Positions 8,278 through 16,752 are shown, counted from the first letter of the stretch. The stretch is DNA of 64,000 nt from Comamonas testosteroni (GCF_014076415.1 NZ_CP043568.1:62001-126000), one strand, 5' to 3'. The notes: generated by a model from the letters alone, not told the origin. Program-made: numbers and translations.

Positions 8278-9051
8278 CTAGCTGCGGTAGCCGGGGTCGA
8301 TTCTGTCGAGCTTGCGCAGCAGGGCGGGCCAGGCAAACTGGCCGCCCATGCCGCCGGTCTGTACCTTCATGGCATGGGCGATGCCTTGCAGAATCTGCGG
8401 GTCGACCTCGGTGAGCTCGGTGCCGCCGGACTGGGCTGCGATCTGTATCTGGCAGGCGGACTCGAAGACGTACATGGACAAAAAGGCATCGGCAATGGTG
8501 AGGCCGCAGGTCAGCAGGCCGTGGTTGCGCAGCATGAGGAAGTTGGCCTCGCCCATGTCGGCCAGCAGGCGCGGCTTCTCGTCCTCGCGAAAGGCCACGC
8601 CCTCGTAGACGTGATAGGCCAGGGACCCCAGGACGAAGGTGCTTTGCTGGCTGATGGGCAGCAGCCCCTGCTTCTGGGCCGCCACGGCCACGCCGGCGCG
8701 CGTGTGGGTATGGATCACGCATTGTGCATCGGCACGCGCCTCGTGCACGGCGCTGTGGATGACGAAGCCGGCCGGGTTCACGGGGAAGGGCGACTCCATG
8801 AGCTTGTTGCAGCCCAGGTCCACCTTGATCAGCGAGGAGGCAGTGATCTCGTCAAACATCAGCCCGTAGGGGTTGATGAGGAAGTGATGCCCGGGGCCCG
8901 GCAGCCGCGCGCTGATGTGGGTGAAGACCAGATCGCTCCAGCCGTACAGCGCCACCAGCCGGTAGCAGGCGGCCAGGTCCACGCGCAGCTGCCATTCCTC
9001 GGGGCTGACCAGATGCTGCACGCTGGGGATGTTCAAGGGCTCTTGGCTCAC
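8278..9051 (-). CDS. Class II aldolase/adducin family protein
   Basis: A 257-residue cytosolic protein with the class II aldolase/adducin fold. The metal-binding histidines are in VIHTHTRAGVAVAA and in the LMLRNHGLLTCG segment; the phosphate-loop-like region HISARLPG follows YGWSDLVFTH. Family members include fuculose-phosphate aldolase, methylthioribulose-phosphate dehydratase and decarboxylases, but in Burkholderiales many paralogs of this 250-aa subtype have no assigned substrate. It is monocistronic: its 3' end abuts the bidirectional terminator, and about 250 bp lie between it and the peptidase gene upstream on the same strand. Confidence 0.85.
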   Translation of the reverse strand: MSQEPLNIPSVQHLVSPEEWQLRVDLAACYRLVALYGWSDLVFTHISARLPGPGHHFLINPYGLMFDEITASSLIKVDLGCNKLMESPFPVNPAGFVIHSAVHEARADAQCVIHTHTRAGVAVAAQKQGLLPISQQSTFVLGSLAYHVYEGVAFREDEKPRLLADMGEANFLMLRNHGLLTCGLTIADAFLSMYVFESACQIQIAAQSGGTELTEVDPQILQGIAHAMKVQTGGMGGQFAWPALLRKLDRIDPGYRS

Positions 9052-9206
9052 GGGCGGCTCTCCTTCATCGTTGATCCGATGAATGTAGACACTCGTGCGC
9101 CGGCGGTCTGTTGGCTAGGCGACAGAACCCTGGAAACGCGGGCGAGGCCGGTTTGGATCAGGCGCGGTGGAAATGCCCGTGGTGCATGTCGGTTCGGGCC
9201 AGGGAA

Positions 9207-9236
9207 ATGAAAAAGGAGCTTGCAGCGCAAGCTCCT
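9207..9236 (-). terminator. Rho-independent terminator of the peptidase gene
   Basis: Read on the minus strand, AGGAGCTTGC, loop GCT and GCAAGCTCCT form a perfect 10-bp stem followed by a T-rich run. It lies about 70 bp after the stop of the M20 peptidase gene. Confidence 0.8.
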
Positions 9237-9303
9237 GTTGATTTTCAGATCGCTTCTATACGTAAACCGAAGCAGATCAAGCGAAAGCAGCTATCAAAAG
9301 TGC

Positions 9304-10590
9304 TTACTTGATCTGGCCTCGCGACAGGTCCTGGATCATGCGGGCGGCCAGATACAGGCGCGGTGCGATGGTGTTGATGTGCACGTATTCGGCATCGTTG
9401 GAGTGTGCGCCATAGCCCGACAGGCCGAAGCCCTCGATCACGCCGCCCTTGGCCTTGAGGGCCGCGAAAGCCGCATCCGTGCCACCGCCCGTGGCCTTGT
9501 CCATGACCTTCATGGGCAGCTTCAGCTCCTGCTCATAAATTCCCTGGGCATGGGCCGCCAGCTTGCGCGCCGTGGCATTGGCCTCCAGCGGCGGGCGGCG
9601 CACTTCGAATTTCAGCTCCACCTTGCTGGCGGGGAGCAGCTTGTTGCCGATCTTGTCCTGCATGGCTTTTTCCAGCGCCGTGAAGTCGGCCACGCGCAGC
9701 GCGCGGGCATCGGCCTGGGCCGTGGCTTCGGCAGGAATCACATTGCGGTTGGTGCCGGCCTTGGACACCGTCCAGTTGAGCTTGAGGCCGTCCTGGGGCT
9801 GGGACAGATCCTTCATCTGCAGCAGCTGATGCGACAGCTCGTACAGCGCGTTCACGCCGTCTTCGGGCTTGGCGCCCGCATGCGATGCCTTGCCCGTGAC
9901 CTTGAGGTAGGCGGCGCCGATGCCGCTGGTGGCCAGGCGCAGGCTGCCGTCGGTGCCGCCGCCTTCAAAGCTGAACACGGCGTCCTGCTCGGCCCCCAGG
10001 CGGGTGATGGTGCTGCGTGCTCCGGGCGAGCTGATTTCCTCGTCGCCGTTGATCAGCACCGTGAGCGTGCCGTAGTCCTCGATGCCCAGCTTCTTGAGCA
10101 GGGGCACGATATGCATGATCAGGGCCACGCCCTGCTTGTCGTCGGCAATGCCCAGGCCATAGGCCTTGTCGCCGTCGATGCGAAAGGGCTGGTCCTTGAG
10201 CATGCCGGGCAGATAGACGGTGTCCATGTGCGCGATCAGCATGATGCGGCTGCTGCCCTTGCCCTTGAATTCGGCATGCACCATGGGGCCGACCTTCTCG
10301 GGCGTGTCATCGAGGCGGTAGATGTCGCTGGGCTCGATCACCTCGACCTTGCCACCCTGCGCGCGCAGCTTGCCGGCAATGTATTCGGCAATCTTCTTCA
10401 CGCCCGCCACATCCTTGCTGCCGGACTCGATATGCACCAGATCGCGCAGCGTATCCAGATAGGGCTGCTGCTCCTTTTTCGCATGCTCCAGCCATTCGGC
10501 CTGAGGGGCAGCCTGGGCAGAGCCGAAGGCCAGCACCAGGGCCAGGGGCAGGGCGCGCAGCAAAGGGGCAGAGGGCGTGTTCCAACGCAT
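9304..10590 (-). CDS. Periplasmic M20 metallopeptidase (carboxypeptidase G2/glutamate carboxypeptidase type)
   Basis: A 428-residue exported zinc peptidase. Residues 1-27 form a signal peptide ending AQA. The M20 co-catalytic zinc ligands are visible: AHMDTVY (His), GLGIADDKQG (bridging Asp), NGDEEISSPG (catalytic and ligand Glu), FEGGGTDGS and the C-terminal YGAHSNDAEYVHI (His). The dimerisation lid domain lies between. The family includes Pseudomonas carboxypeptidase G2, which removes C-terminal glutamate from folates; peptide or N-acyl amino-acid hydrolysis in the periplasm is likely. The ATG at 10590 has AAGGAG upstream; a longer reading frame has no such site. Its own terminator lies downstream. 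Confidence 0.9.
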   Translation of the reverse strand: MRWNTPSAPLLRALPLALVLAFGSAQAAPQAEWLEHAKKEQQPYLDTLRDLVHIESGSKDVAGVKKIAEYIAGKLRAQGGKVEVIEPSDIYRLDDTPEKVGPMVHAEFKGKGSSRIMLIAHMDTVYLPGMLKDQPFRIDGDKAYGLGIADDKQGVALIMHIVPLLKKLGIEDYGTLTVLINGDEEISSPGARSTITRLGAEQDAVFSFEGGGTDGSLRLATSGIGAAYLKVTGKASHAGAKPEDGVNALYELSHQLLQMKDLSQPQDGLKLNWTVSKAGTNRNVIPAEATAQADARALRVADFTALEKAMQDKIGNKLLPASKVELKFEVRRPPLEANATARKLAAHAQGIYEQELKLPMKVMDKATGGGTDAAFAALKAKGGVIEGFGLSGYGAHSNDAEYVHINTIAPRLYLAARMIQDLSRGQIK

Positions 10591-10752
10591 AGAAATTCTC
10601 CTTGAGGGGGGCGGGCCGCTCCCGGATAGGGCCGCGGCAGGAAAGGCGGCGTGATGCACCGCTCAGGGAATTCAGCTTAGCAGCCGTGTTTGTGGCCTCG
10701 GCGCTGACAGACTAGGGATAAATACCAGGACAACTTGATCTCCCGCGCCGAC

Positions 10753-10785
10753 AAAAAAGCCCTGCAGCTTGCACGGGCAGGGCTT
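10753..10785 (-). terminator. Rho-independent terminator after the MFS gene
   Basis: On the minus strand, AAGCCCTGC and GCAGGGCTT form a 9-bp stem followed by TTTTTTG. It lies 20 bp past the MFS stop codon. Confidence 0.8.
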
Positions 10786-10804
10786 GGTGGGGTGTGCCGG
10801 TTGC

Positions 10805-12082
10805 TCAGGCCGCCGCCAGATGGGATTTGGTCTTTTTGCTCACACCGTCGCCGACGATGACCGCCGAGACCACAGACAGCACCAGCGCAATTGCCGAGCC
10901 ATAGAACACTGCGTTGGTCATCTGGTGGTCCAGCATGTAGCCGAAGACCGGCGCGGCCAGGCAGAAGCCCAGATCCAGGCCCGAATACACCGTGCCGTAG
11001 ACACGGCCCGTGGCGCCGGGGGGCGCTGCGCGCTTGATCAGCATGTCGCGCGAGGGGCCGGCCAGGCCCGTGCCCAGACCGGCGACTGAGGCCACGACCA
11101 CCGCCACCATGCCGGGCAGCCAGCCCGTGCCGACGACAAACAGCAACAGGCCCGAGCCCAGCATGCAGATGGAGATCACCTTCTCCAGCCGCTGCACGCG
11201 GCCGACCAGAAAGCCGCCCACGACCATGCCGGCAGCGCCGCACAGCATATAGCCGGTGACGATCAGCGCCGTCACGGAAAGCGGCAGGCCGTACATGGAT
11301 TGCAGGGCCGGGCTGGCAAAGCTCTGGATGGCGCTGAGCGCGCAGGTGCTCCAGAAGAAGAAGGAAAAGCACAGCCACACCGATGGCAGCTTCATGAAGG
11401 CCATGGGATGTTCCTGAGGTGCAGCAATGGCTCCGGCAGCCGGCTTGGCGGCAGCACCGGCGGATTCGGCGCGATCATCGAGCGCATCGCGGTTGAAGAC
11501 CATGATGGCCAGCACCACGGCTGCGCAGAGGGCGCCGCCCAGGCAGGCCAGACGCCAGGAGCCCGTGGCCGTGGTGATGCCCGCCATGAACAGCGGCGCC
11601 AGCGCCCAGCCCAGATTGCCGGACAGGCCATGCACCGAGAAGGCATGGCCTATGCGCTGCTGCGACACGCGCTTGTTGAGGATGGTGAAGTCCACGGGGT
11701 GGAAGGGCGCATTGCCCAGGCCCGCAAAAAAGGCGGCGGCCAGCAGCATGCTGTAGCCCTGTGCCGTGCTCGCAATCAGGCCTGCGACCACAAAGCTGCC
11801 AAGGGCGGCAAACAGAATCGGACGTGCGCCAAAGCGGTCCACCGCAAAGCCGGCCAGTGCCTGGCCGGTGCCGGAGACAATGAAGAACAGCGAGACCATG
11901 ACGCTGAGCTCGGCATAGCTGTAGCCGAAGTCCTTGATCAGCCAGGGAAACAACGGCGGCAGCAGCAGATGGAAAAAGTGCGACGAGCCATGGGCCAGGC
12001 CGATGAGGCCGATGGTGCGCGCGTCACTGCGCAGTGTCTCTGGCGCCTGGTTTTGAGGTGTTGTGGAGGCAGGGCGGTTCAT
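10805..12082 (-). CDS. MFS transporter, fosmidomycin-resistance-like
   Basis: A 425-residue inner-membrane protein with about 12 hydrophobic segments in two halves separated by an Ala-rich cytoplasmic loop (around residues 200-225). The start LIGLAHGSSHFFHLLLPPLFPWLIKDFG and the AGFAVDRFGARP loop resemble the fosmidomycin resistance (FSR) branch of the major facilitator superfamily, usually proton-driven drug exporters. Substrate is not predictable. ATG 12082 is taken because the N-terminus is then short and polar; 12091 is possible. It is divergent from an AraC-family gene with only 78 bp between starts, containing a perfect dyad, so that regulator probably controls it. Confidence 0.88.
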   Translation of the reverse strand: MNRPASTTPQNQAPETLRSDARTIGLIGLAHGSSHFFHLLLPPLFPWLIKDFGYSYAELSVMVSLFFIVSGTGQALAGFAVDRFGARPILFAALGSFVVAGLIASTAQGYSMLLAAAFFAGLGNAPFHPVDFTILNKRVSQQRIGHAFSVHGLSGNLGWALAPLFMAGITTATGSWRLACLGGALCAAVVLAIMVFNRDALDDRAESAGAAAKPAAGAIAAPQEHPMAFMKLPSVWLCFSFFFWSTCALSAIQSFASPALQSMYGLPLSVTALIVTGYMLCGAAGMVVGGFLVGRVQRLEKVISICMLGSGLLLFVVGTGWLPGMVAVVVASVAGLGTGLAGPSRDMLIKRAAPPGATGRVYGTVYSGLDLGFCLAAPVFGYMLDHQMTNAVFYGSAIALVLSVVSAVIVGDGVSKKTKSHLAAA

Positions 12083-12117
12083 ATGTCGCATCTTAGGCAG
12101 ACTGCTCGCGTCTTGTA

Positions 12118-12144
12118 TGCGATAGTCTGCCAATTGCTATCGCA
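12118..12144. promoter_or_regulatory. Putative operator in the MFS/AraC divergent promoter
   Basis: Perfect 8-bp inverted repeat TGCGATAG and CTATCGCA with an 11-bp spacer, about 19.5 bp centre to centre, in the 78-bp gap between divergent starts. It is a candidate binding site for the adjacent AraC-family protein; binding is inferred. Confidence 0.6.
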
Positions 12145-12160
12145 AGCCAGCCAAACCATC

Positions 12161-13042
12161 ATGTCCAGCCTCCACGATCCCGAGCCCCTGCGTGCAGGCA
12201 AGGCCAGCGCCTATGTGGAGACGCTGACGCCCCATCTCTACATACCCACGGCACAGCGCCCGGTGCGGGCCAAATGCCGCTGGCTGGAGGCCGATACCCA
12301 GGTCAAGCCGCACCGTCATCCCTGGGGGCAACTGGCCATCTCCACCACGGGCACCATACGCCTGACGGTAGCGCAGGGCACCTATATCGTGCCGCCGTCC
12401 CGCGTGCTGTGGGTGCCGCCGGGCATGGAGCATGCCGTGACCATGGTGGAAAGCGCCGATCTGCGCACCTTGTACTTCTTTCAGACCCAGGGGCGTTGCG
12501 GCCCCGATGTGGCCCCCGGGGAAGAGGCGGCCTGGCGCCAGTGCCGGGTGCTCAATGCCTCGGATCTGCTGCGCGCCGTGGTGCGCGAACTGCCCACGCT
12601 GCCCGATGACAGCCAGCAGCTTTGCGAGCAGGACAGGGCTCGCGAGCACCATCTGAGCCAGCTGCTGCTCGACGAGCTGCGCCGTGCCAGTGCCGTGCAG
12701 CTGGGTGTGAACCTGCCCCAGGACAAGCGCTTGCGCCAGCTCTGCGAGGCCGTGCTGGCCGACCCCACGCGCAACGAGACGCTGGAGGACTGGGCGCGCG
12801 ATACCGGGGCCAGTCCGCGCACCGTGGCGCGACTGTTTCGCCAGCAGCTGGAATGCAGTTTTACCCAGTGGCGCCAGCAGGTGGTGCTGGCCCATGCCGT
12901 GAGTTTGGCGGCGCGCAACTGGCCGATCCAGCGCATTGCGGCCGAGCTGGACTACAGTCCCAGCGCCTTCAGCGCCATGGTGCGCCGCACGGTGGGTATG
13001 CCCCCTGCACAATTTTTCGGCATGCATGCACAAAATGTATAG
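12161..13042 (+). CDS. AraC-family transcriptional regulator with cupin sensor
   Basis: A 293-residue regulator. The N-terminal half has the AraC-type cupin features KPHRHPWGQLAIST, GTYIVPPSRVLWVPPGMEHAV; the C-terminal half has two helix-turn-helix motifs (ETLEDWARDTGASPRTVARLFRQQ and WPIQRIAAELDYSPSAFSAMVRRTVGMPPAQFF). This layout is common in one-component regulators that control a neighbouring exporter. The frame is open for nearly 900 bp upstream but that part is antisense to the MFS gene; the ATG at 12161 begins the conserved protein. It is transcribed away from the MFS gene, sharing its promoter region. Its stop overlaps one copy of a dispersed repeat. Confidence 0.92.
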   Translation: MSSLHDPEPLRAGKASAYVETLTPHLYIPTAQRPVRAKCRWLEADTQVKPHRHPWGQLAISTTGTIRLTVAQGTYIVPPSRVLWVPPGMEHAVTMVESADLRTLYFFQTQGRCGPDVAPGEEAAWRQCRVLNASDLLRAVVRELPTLPDDSQQLCEQDRAREHHLSQLLLDELRRASAVQLGVNLPQDKRLRQLCEAVLADPTRNETLEDWARDTGASPRTVARLFRQQLECSFTQWRQQVVLAHAVSLAARNWPIQRIAAELDYSPSAFSAMVRRTVGMPPAQFFGMHAQNV

Positions 13043-13065
13043 CTGCTAGCTCTTTGTACAAAAGG

Positions 13066-13108
13066 GTTTGAGGCTGTTTTTGTTATTTTGAGGGGTGGAG
13101 CCTCAAAC
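13066..13108. promoter_or_regulatory. Inverted repeat upstream of ECF sigma gene
   Basis: Perfect 9-bp repeat GTTTGAGGC and GCCTCAAAC separated by 25 bp, between the araC-like stop and the sigma factor start. It may be the regulator gene's terminator-like stem or an operator; there is no T-tract. Confidence 0.4.
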
Positions 13109-13112
13109 AATA

Positions 13113-13142
13113 TTTGCAGCGGCATGGAATGAAAGCTGCAAA
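13113..13142. promoter_or_regulatory. Second inverted repeat upstream of ECF sigma gene
   Basis: Perfect 8-bp repeat TTTGCAGC and GCTGCAAA with a 14-bp spacer, ending 18 bp before the sigma factor ATG at 13161. It could be an mRNA leader hairpin or an operator. Confidence 0.4.
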
Positions 13143-13160
13143 CCTGCGCTCTTTATCACC

Positions 13161-13721
13161 ATGATCTTCTCCGCCGAGTCGCGCTACAACCAGTGGGTGC
13201 GCGAGCACTACCGCTTTTTGCTGCGCAGCGCCTGGGCGCTGACGGGCTCGCGTGCGACAGCCGAGGATGTGGTGCAGGATTGCTTCACCAGCGCCTGGCG
13301 CTTTCGCCACCAGCTGCGCGACCAGAGCATGGCCAGGGCCTGGCTGTTCCAGATCATGCGCCGTCATGCCTTCAGGCACTTCGATCCTGTGCAATCGCAG
13401 GCCGAGTCTCTGGATGAAGCCTGCGAGCAGGGCGTGAATCACCACGATGCACTCGATGCGCAGCTGGACGTGGTCAAGGCGCTGAGCCGCATTGCCCCCA
13501 TCCATCGTGAAGTGCTGGTGCTTTACTACTTTGACGACATGCCCACGGCCCAGATGGCCGAGGCGCTGGATATTGCACCAGGCACCGTGCTCTCTCGCCT
13601 GGCGCGGGCCCGTGAGGCGCTCAAGACGGCACTGCAGGAGCCTGCGCGCCGTCCCGCCAAGGCTGCCACCGAATCTTTCGCAGCTGTCGGCGTGATACCG
13701 CTGAGAAAGCGCGCACCATGA
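13161..13721 (+). CDS. ECF-type RNA polymerase sigma factor
   Basis: A 186-residue sigma factor with only regions 2 and 4. Region 2 shows YRFLLRSAWALTGSRATAEDVVQDCFTSAWRF, the usual ECF core-binding and -10 helix; region 4 shows LSRIAPIHREVLVLYYFDDMPTAQMAEALDIAPGTVLSRLARAREAL, a helix-turn-helix that reads the -35 element. A GTG 22 codons earlier would extend it, but the ATG at 13161 gives family length. The stop overlaps the start of the next gene (ATGA), and the sulfite dehydrogenase pair follows, so it probably controls that operon. Related ECF factors govern sulfite oxidases in some alphaproteobacteria (recalled, not verified here). Confidence 0.92.
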   Translation: MIFSAESRYNQWVREHYRFLLRSAWALTGSRATAEDVVQDCFTSAWRFRHQLRDQSMARAWLFQIMRRHAFRHFDPVQSQAESLDEACEQGVNHHDALDAQLDVVKALSRIAPIHREVLVLYYFDDMPTAQMAEALDIAPGTVLSRLARAREALKTALQEPARRPAKAATESFAAVGVIPLRKRAP

Positions 13722-14305
13722 AACATCAAGACCGCCCCGAAGACACCGATTTCGACCTGCGTGCCCGTGCCGAGCTGGCACTGGCTTTCGAGCCCGGCGA
13801 GCCTCCGACCCATTTGCTGCGTCACACGCCCTGGTACGCCCGTCGTGGCCTGCATGCGCTGTGTGCAGCCGTGATGGTCGGCAGCGTCGCTGCGGGCAGC
13901 GTGCTGAGCCTGCGACCGCCGCAGATGGTGCGCTCGGCCATAGAGCATGAGTATTACGAGCGCACGCTGCGCGGCCAGTTCATACCCGAGGCCGAGATTG
14001 CCAGACATATGGACTGGCCTGTCGACCAGAAGCTGCCTGGCTATACCCAGCTCATGCGGCCCTGCGATATCGACGGCAGTCGCGCCTATCACCTGACCAC
14101 TTTTTTTGAAAAAGGCGGCATCGTCACGGTGCTGGCCTTCGAGCAGCCCCAGCGGATTGCCGACGGCCAGGGCTGGTGGGCCAACAGCTACTGGCAGGTG
14201 GTGCGCTCGCGCGAAGGCCGTCCGCTGGTGCTGATCGCACAGAAGAAACAGGCTCTGGCCGTGGCATCACGCGCTCTGGGGGCCCCTGAGAAAGTCGATG
14301 GCTGA
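13718..14305 (+). CDS. Single-pass membrane protein, probable anti-sigma partner
   Basis: A 195-residue protein with no family I recognise with certainty. Residues 1-45 are charged and predicted cytoplasmic (ELALAFEPGEPPTHLLRH); a hydrophobic segment ALCAAVMVGSVAAGSVLSL (about 48-66) is the single membrane span; about 130 residues follow in the periplasm. That is the topology of an anti-sigma factor. It has no zinc-finger HxxxCxxC motif, and the periplasmic part contains one cysteine (RPCDIDG). It overlaps the sigma gene by 4 bp, the usual coupling for sigma/anti-sigma pairs. The role is inferred from context and topology only. Confidence 0.6.
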   Translation: MKHQDRPEDTDFDLRARAELALAFEPGEPPTHLLRHTPWYARRGLHALCAAVMVGSVAAGSVLSLRPPQMVRSAIEHEYYERTLRGQFIPEAEIARHMDWPVDQKLPGYTQLMRPCDIDGSRAYHLTTFFEKGGIVTVLAFEQPQRIADGQGWWANSYWQVVRSREGRPLVLIAQKKQALAVASRALGAPEKVDG

Positions 14306-14353
14306 ACCGGATTTTTCGCGCTGATCATTCACCACAACTACCAAGGAGACACC

Positions 14354-15565
14354 ATGCAACAACCTACATCCCTGCCGCGTCGTCGCCTGCTCGCCGGTAG
14401 CGCCAGCGCGCTGGCTGCGGCCGGTCTGGCCAGCTTCCAGAGCCAGGCCATGGCGCAGGCCGCTGCACCCGCAGCCAAGCCTCTACCCGGCTATGCCGGC
14501 TTCAAGAATGCCGATGCCGTGATCGTGCACAGCTCCACCACCATCGAGACCAGGCGCAGCGCGTTTGGCTCCAGCGTGGTCACGCCCACCAACCAGCTCT
14601 ATGTGCGCAACAACCTGCCCACGCCTCCCGAGTCCATCGTGGCCGATCGCGATGCATGGGCGGTGCAGATTGATGGCGTGAAGAAGCCCGCCAAGCTGAC
14701 CGTTGGCGAGCTCAAGAAGCTGGGCCTGGAAACTGTGACCATGGTGCTGCAATGCTCGGGCAATGGCCGCGCCTTCTTCCCCACCAAGCCCAGCGGCACG
14801 CAATGGACCGTAGGCGCAGCAGGCTGCGTGGTCTGGAGCGGCGTGCCAGTGCGTGAGGTGGTCAAGGCCCTGGGCGGCATGGCCGACGGCATGGTCTACA
14901 TGACGGGAACGGGCGGAGAGGTGCTGCCCGCAGGCCTCGATCCCAAGAGCGTGCTGGTGGAGCGTTCCGTGCCTCTGTCGGCCATGGAGGACGCGCTGCT
15001 GGCCTGGGAGATGAACGGCGAGCCCGTGCCTTTGGCCCATGGCGGCCCGCTGCGCCTGATCGTGCCCGGCTACACCGGCGTGAACAACATCAAGTACATC
15101 AAGCAGCTGGCCTTTACCGTCAAGGAAAGCGAAGCGCACATCATGTCCCACGGCTACCGCATCTCTCCCCCCGGCAGCAAGGGCGACCCCAGCCAGCCTT
15201 CGGTACAGGAAATGAGCGTCAAGTCCTGGATCAACAGCCCCATCCCCGAAGACGGCAACCAGGCCTCCGGCCTGGTGCAGATTCAGGGCGTGGCCTTCGG
15301 CGGCATGAACGCCGTCAAGGGGGTGGAAGTCTCCATCGACGGCGGCAAGACCTGGAAGCAGGCCCGTCTGGTAGGCCCCGATATGGGCAAGTACGCCTGG
15401 CGCCAGTTCGTGCTGCAGGCACAGCTGCCCAAGGGTACCTACACCCTGGCCAGCCGCGCTACCGACGTCAAGGGCAATGCGCAGCCTGAAACGCGGGGTG
15501 AGAACCAGAGCGGCTACAACAACACCAGCTGGGCCGACCACGCCGTGACTGTCACCGTGGCCTGA
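14354..15565 (+). CDS. sorA: Periplasmic molybdopterin sulfite dehydrogenase, catalytic subunit (SorA-like)
   Basis: A 403-residue Tat-exported molybdoenzyme. A twin-arginine motif RRRLLAG (from residue 9) precedes an alanine-rich signal ending near AMAQA. The oxidoreductase molybdopterin-binding domain holds the Mo-ligand cysteine in VLQCSGNGR (Cys134), then the substrate-site region MNGEPVPLAHGGPLRLIVPGYTG; the C-terminal dimerisation domain has VEVSIDGGKTWKQARL. This order matches SorA of Starkeya novella, which oxidises sulfite to sulfate and passes electrons to a c-type cytochrome. A small cytochrome c gene follows, supporting the call. AAGGAG lies before the ATG. YedY-like or other sulfite-oxidase family roles are the alternative. 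Confidence 0.82.
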   Translation: MQQPTSLPRRRLLAGSASALAAAGLASFQSQAMAQAAAPAAKPLPGYAGFKNADAVIVHSSTTIETRRSAFGSSVVTPTNQLYVRNNLPTPPESIVADRDAWAVQIDGVKKPAKLTVGELKKLGLETVTMVLQCSGNGRAFFPTKPSGTQWTVGAAGCVVWSGVPVREVVKALGGMADGMVYMTGTGGEVLPAGLDPKSVLVERSVPLSAMEDALLAWEMNGEPVPLAHGGPLRLIVPGYTGVNNIKYIKQLAFTVKESEAHIMSHGYRISPPGSKGDPSQPSVQEMSVKSWINSPIPEDGNQASGLVQIQGVAFGGMNAVKGVEVSIDGGKTWKQARLVGPDMGKYAWRQFVLQAQLPKGTYTLASRATDVKGNAQPETRGENQSGYNNTSWADHAVTVTVA

Positions 15566-15657
15566 GCGCCGCACTCGCTACCCATGCCGGGTGCCGAAGA
15601 AGGGGCGCCGGGCGATGGGTATCAAAACCCCCGATGCATCGCATTTCTCAAAGAACA

Positions 15658-15993
15658 ATGATGAAGACAAACCATACCCTTGCCGCCCTGCTCTTGACCG
15701 CCTTTGCGGGCACTGCAGCCCACGCCGATCAGGCTGCCCAGATGGCACGTGGCAAAGAGCTGTTCACCACTGCTGCAGTCCCTGCCTGCGCGGTGTGCCA
15801 TACCCTCAAGGACGCCGGTACCGAAGGTGCCATAGGCCCGGTGCTGGACGAGTTGCAGCCCGATGCGGCCCGCGTGGCGCGTGCTCTGAAGGATGGCATC
15901 GGCTCCATGCCCTCCTTCAAGGCCACAATGAGCGAAGCCGATATCGCTGCCGTTGCTCTCTACGTGAGCAAGGCCAGTGGCGGGGCCAAATAA
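15658..15993 (+). CDS. sorB: Small c-type cytochrome, SorB-like electron acceptor
   Basis: A 111-residue exported monohaem cytochrome c. A signal peptide ends AHA near residue 23; the haem attachment site CAVCH is at 44-48 and a likely axial methionine lies in GSMPSFKATM. The ending EADIAAVALYVSKASGG is the usual class I cytochrome C-terminal helix. It lies 92 bp after the sorA-like gene on the same strand, as in sorAB pairs, and would receive electrons from sulfite oxidation and pass them to the respiratory chain. Two adjacent ATGs (15658, 15661) are possible starts. It ends 6 bp from a convergent gene, with no clear terminator between them. Confidence 0.85.
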   Translation: MMKTNHTLAALLLTAFAGTAAHADQAAQMARGKELFTTAAVPACAVCHTLKDAGTEGAIGPVLDELQPDAARVARALKDGIGSMPSFKATMSEADIAAVALYVSKASGGAK

Positions 15994-15999
15994 AACGCC

Positions 16000-16752
16000 T
16001 CAGCTGCGTTCTGCGCCATCCAGCGGAATGGCGTAGATCCATGCCTTGTGGCGGCTATTGCCTTGCAGGCAGGCCGTCGCCTCCACGCCGGGCAGCTGGA
16101 AGTCCAGACTGACCAGCCAGCTGCCGGGCTGCATCTCGGTGGCTGCCTTGACGGCAGCGCGGCCCATGCTTTCGGGCCGCTGGAACAGATAGACCAGCTG
16201 ATAGCGGCTCCAGTCGGTCAGCCAGATATCGCCACGCCGTACGCGTGCCCAGGGGCAACGCAAGGCGCTGGCAATCGCCAGTGGCCAGCTCCATTCCAGA
16301 CCATTGAGGCGGGCCTGCGGCAGCGCGCGGTGCAGCGCTCGCAAGCCATCGCCCATGCCGCAGCCGGCGTCCAGCACCAGCGCCTGCTCCGGCAACTGCA
16401 CGACCTCTGCCAGTCCTTTGAGCGCATTTAACGGCGTTGGAAAGACGGGGGCATCACGCCAGGCATTGAGCGGGTAGATCAGCAGCAGCAAGGCCAGGGG
16501 CAGCAGCCAGCCCCAGGCGGGCAACTGGCTGGCGCTGAGCACCAGAAACGACAGCGGAAACCCGGCCGCAATGATGAGCCGGCGCCACCAGTTGGGCCCG
16601 TGGAGACTGGCCGCCGTGCTGAAGCCGCCTCCGACCAGCAGGGCCAGCCACCAGGGCAGCAGGCGCGCCAGACCCGCAAAAATCAGCCAGGCCAGCAGCC
16701 AGACGAGCAATGCAGGCAGAGGCCAGGTCGAGTCAAGCCATTTTTTTGTCAT
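16000..16752 (-). CDS. Membrane-anchored class I SAM-dependent methyltransferase
   Basis: A 250-residue protein joining four N-terminal hydrophobic segments (within about residues 10-95) to a cytosolic methyltransferase-like domain. Motif I, VLDAGCGMGDGLRALH, is clear, followed by LNGLEWSWPLAIA (acidic loop) and VRRGDIWLTDWSRYQLVYLF (motif II-like). The substrate is unknown; a membrane-associated lipid, quinone or protein target is plausible from the anchor. The ATG at 16752 is chosen since upstream codons are polar and unlike the family. Its upstream region is shared with the divergent SEL1 lipoprotein gene, about 200 bp away. Confidence 0.75.
   Translation of the reverse strand: MTKKWLDSTWPLPALLVWLLAWLIFAGLARLLPWWLALLVGGGFSTAASLHGPNWWRRLIIAAGFPLSFLVLSASQLPAWGWLLPLALLLLIYPLNAWRDAPVFPTPLNALKGLAEVVQLPEQALVLDAGCGMGDGLRALHRALPQARLNGLEWSWPLAIASALRCPWARVRRGDIWLTDWSRYQLVYLFQRPESMGRAAVKAATEMQPGSWLVSLDFQLPGVEATACLQGNSRHKAWIYAIPLDGAERS

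Noticed and set aside
11300..12160. Long upstream extension of the AraC-family reading frame
   Set aside because: It is antisense to the MFS gene, has no conserved sequence, and the AraC N-terminus starts at 12161.
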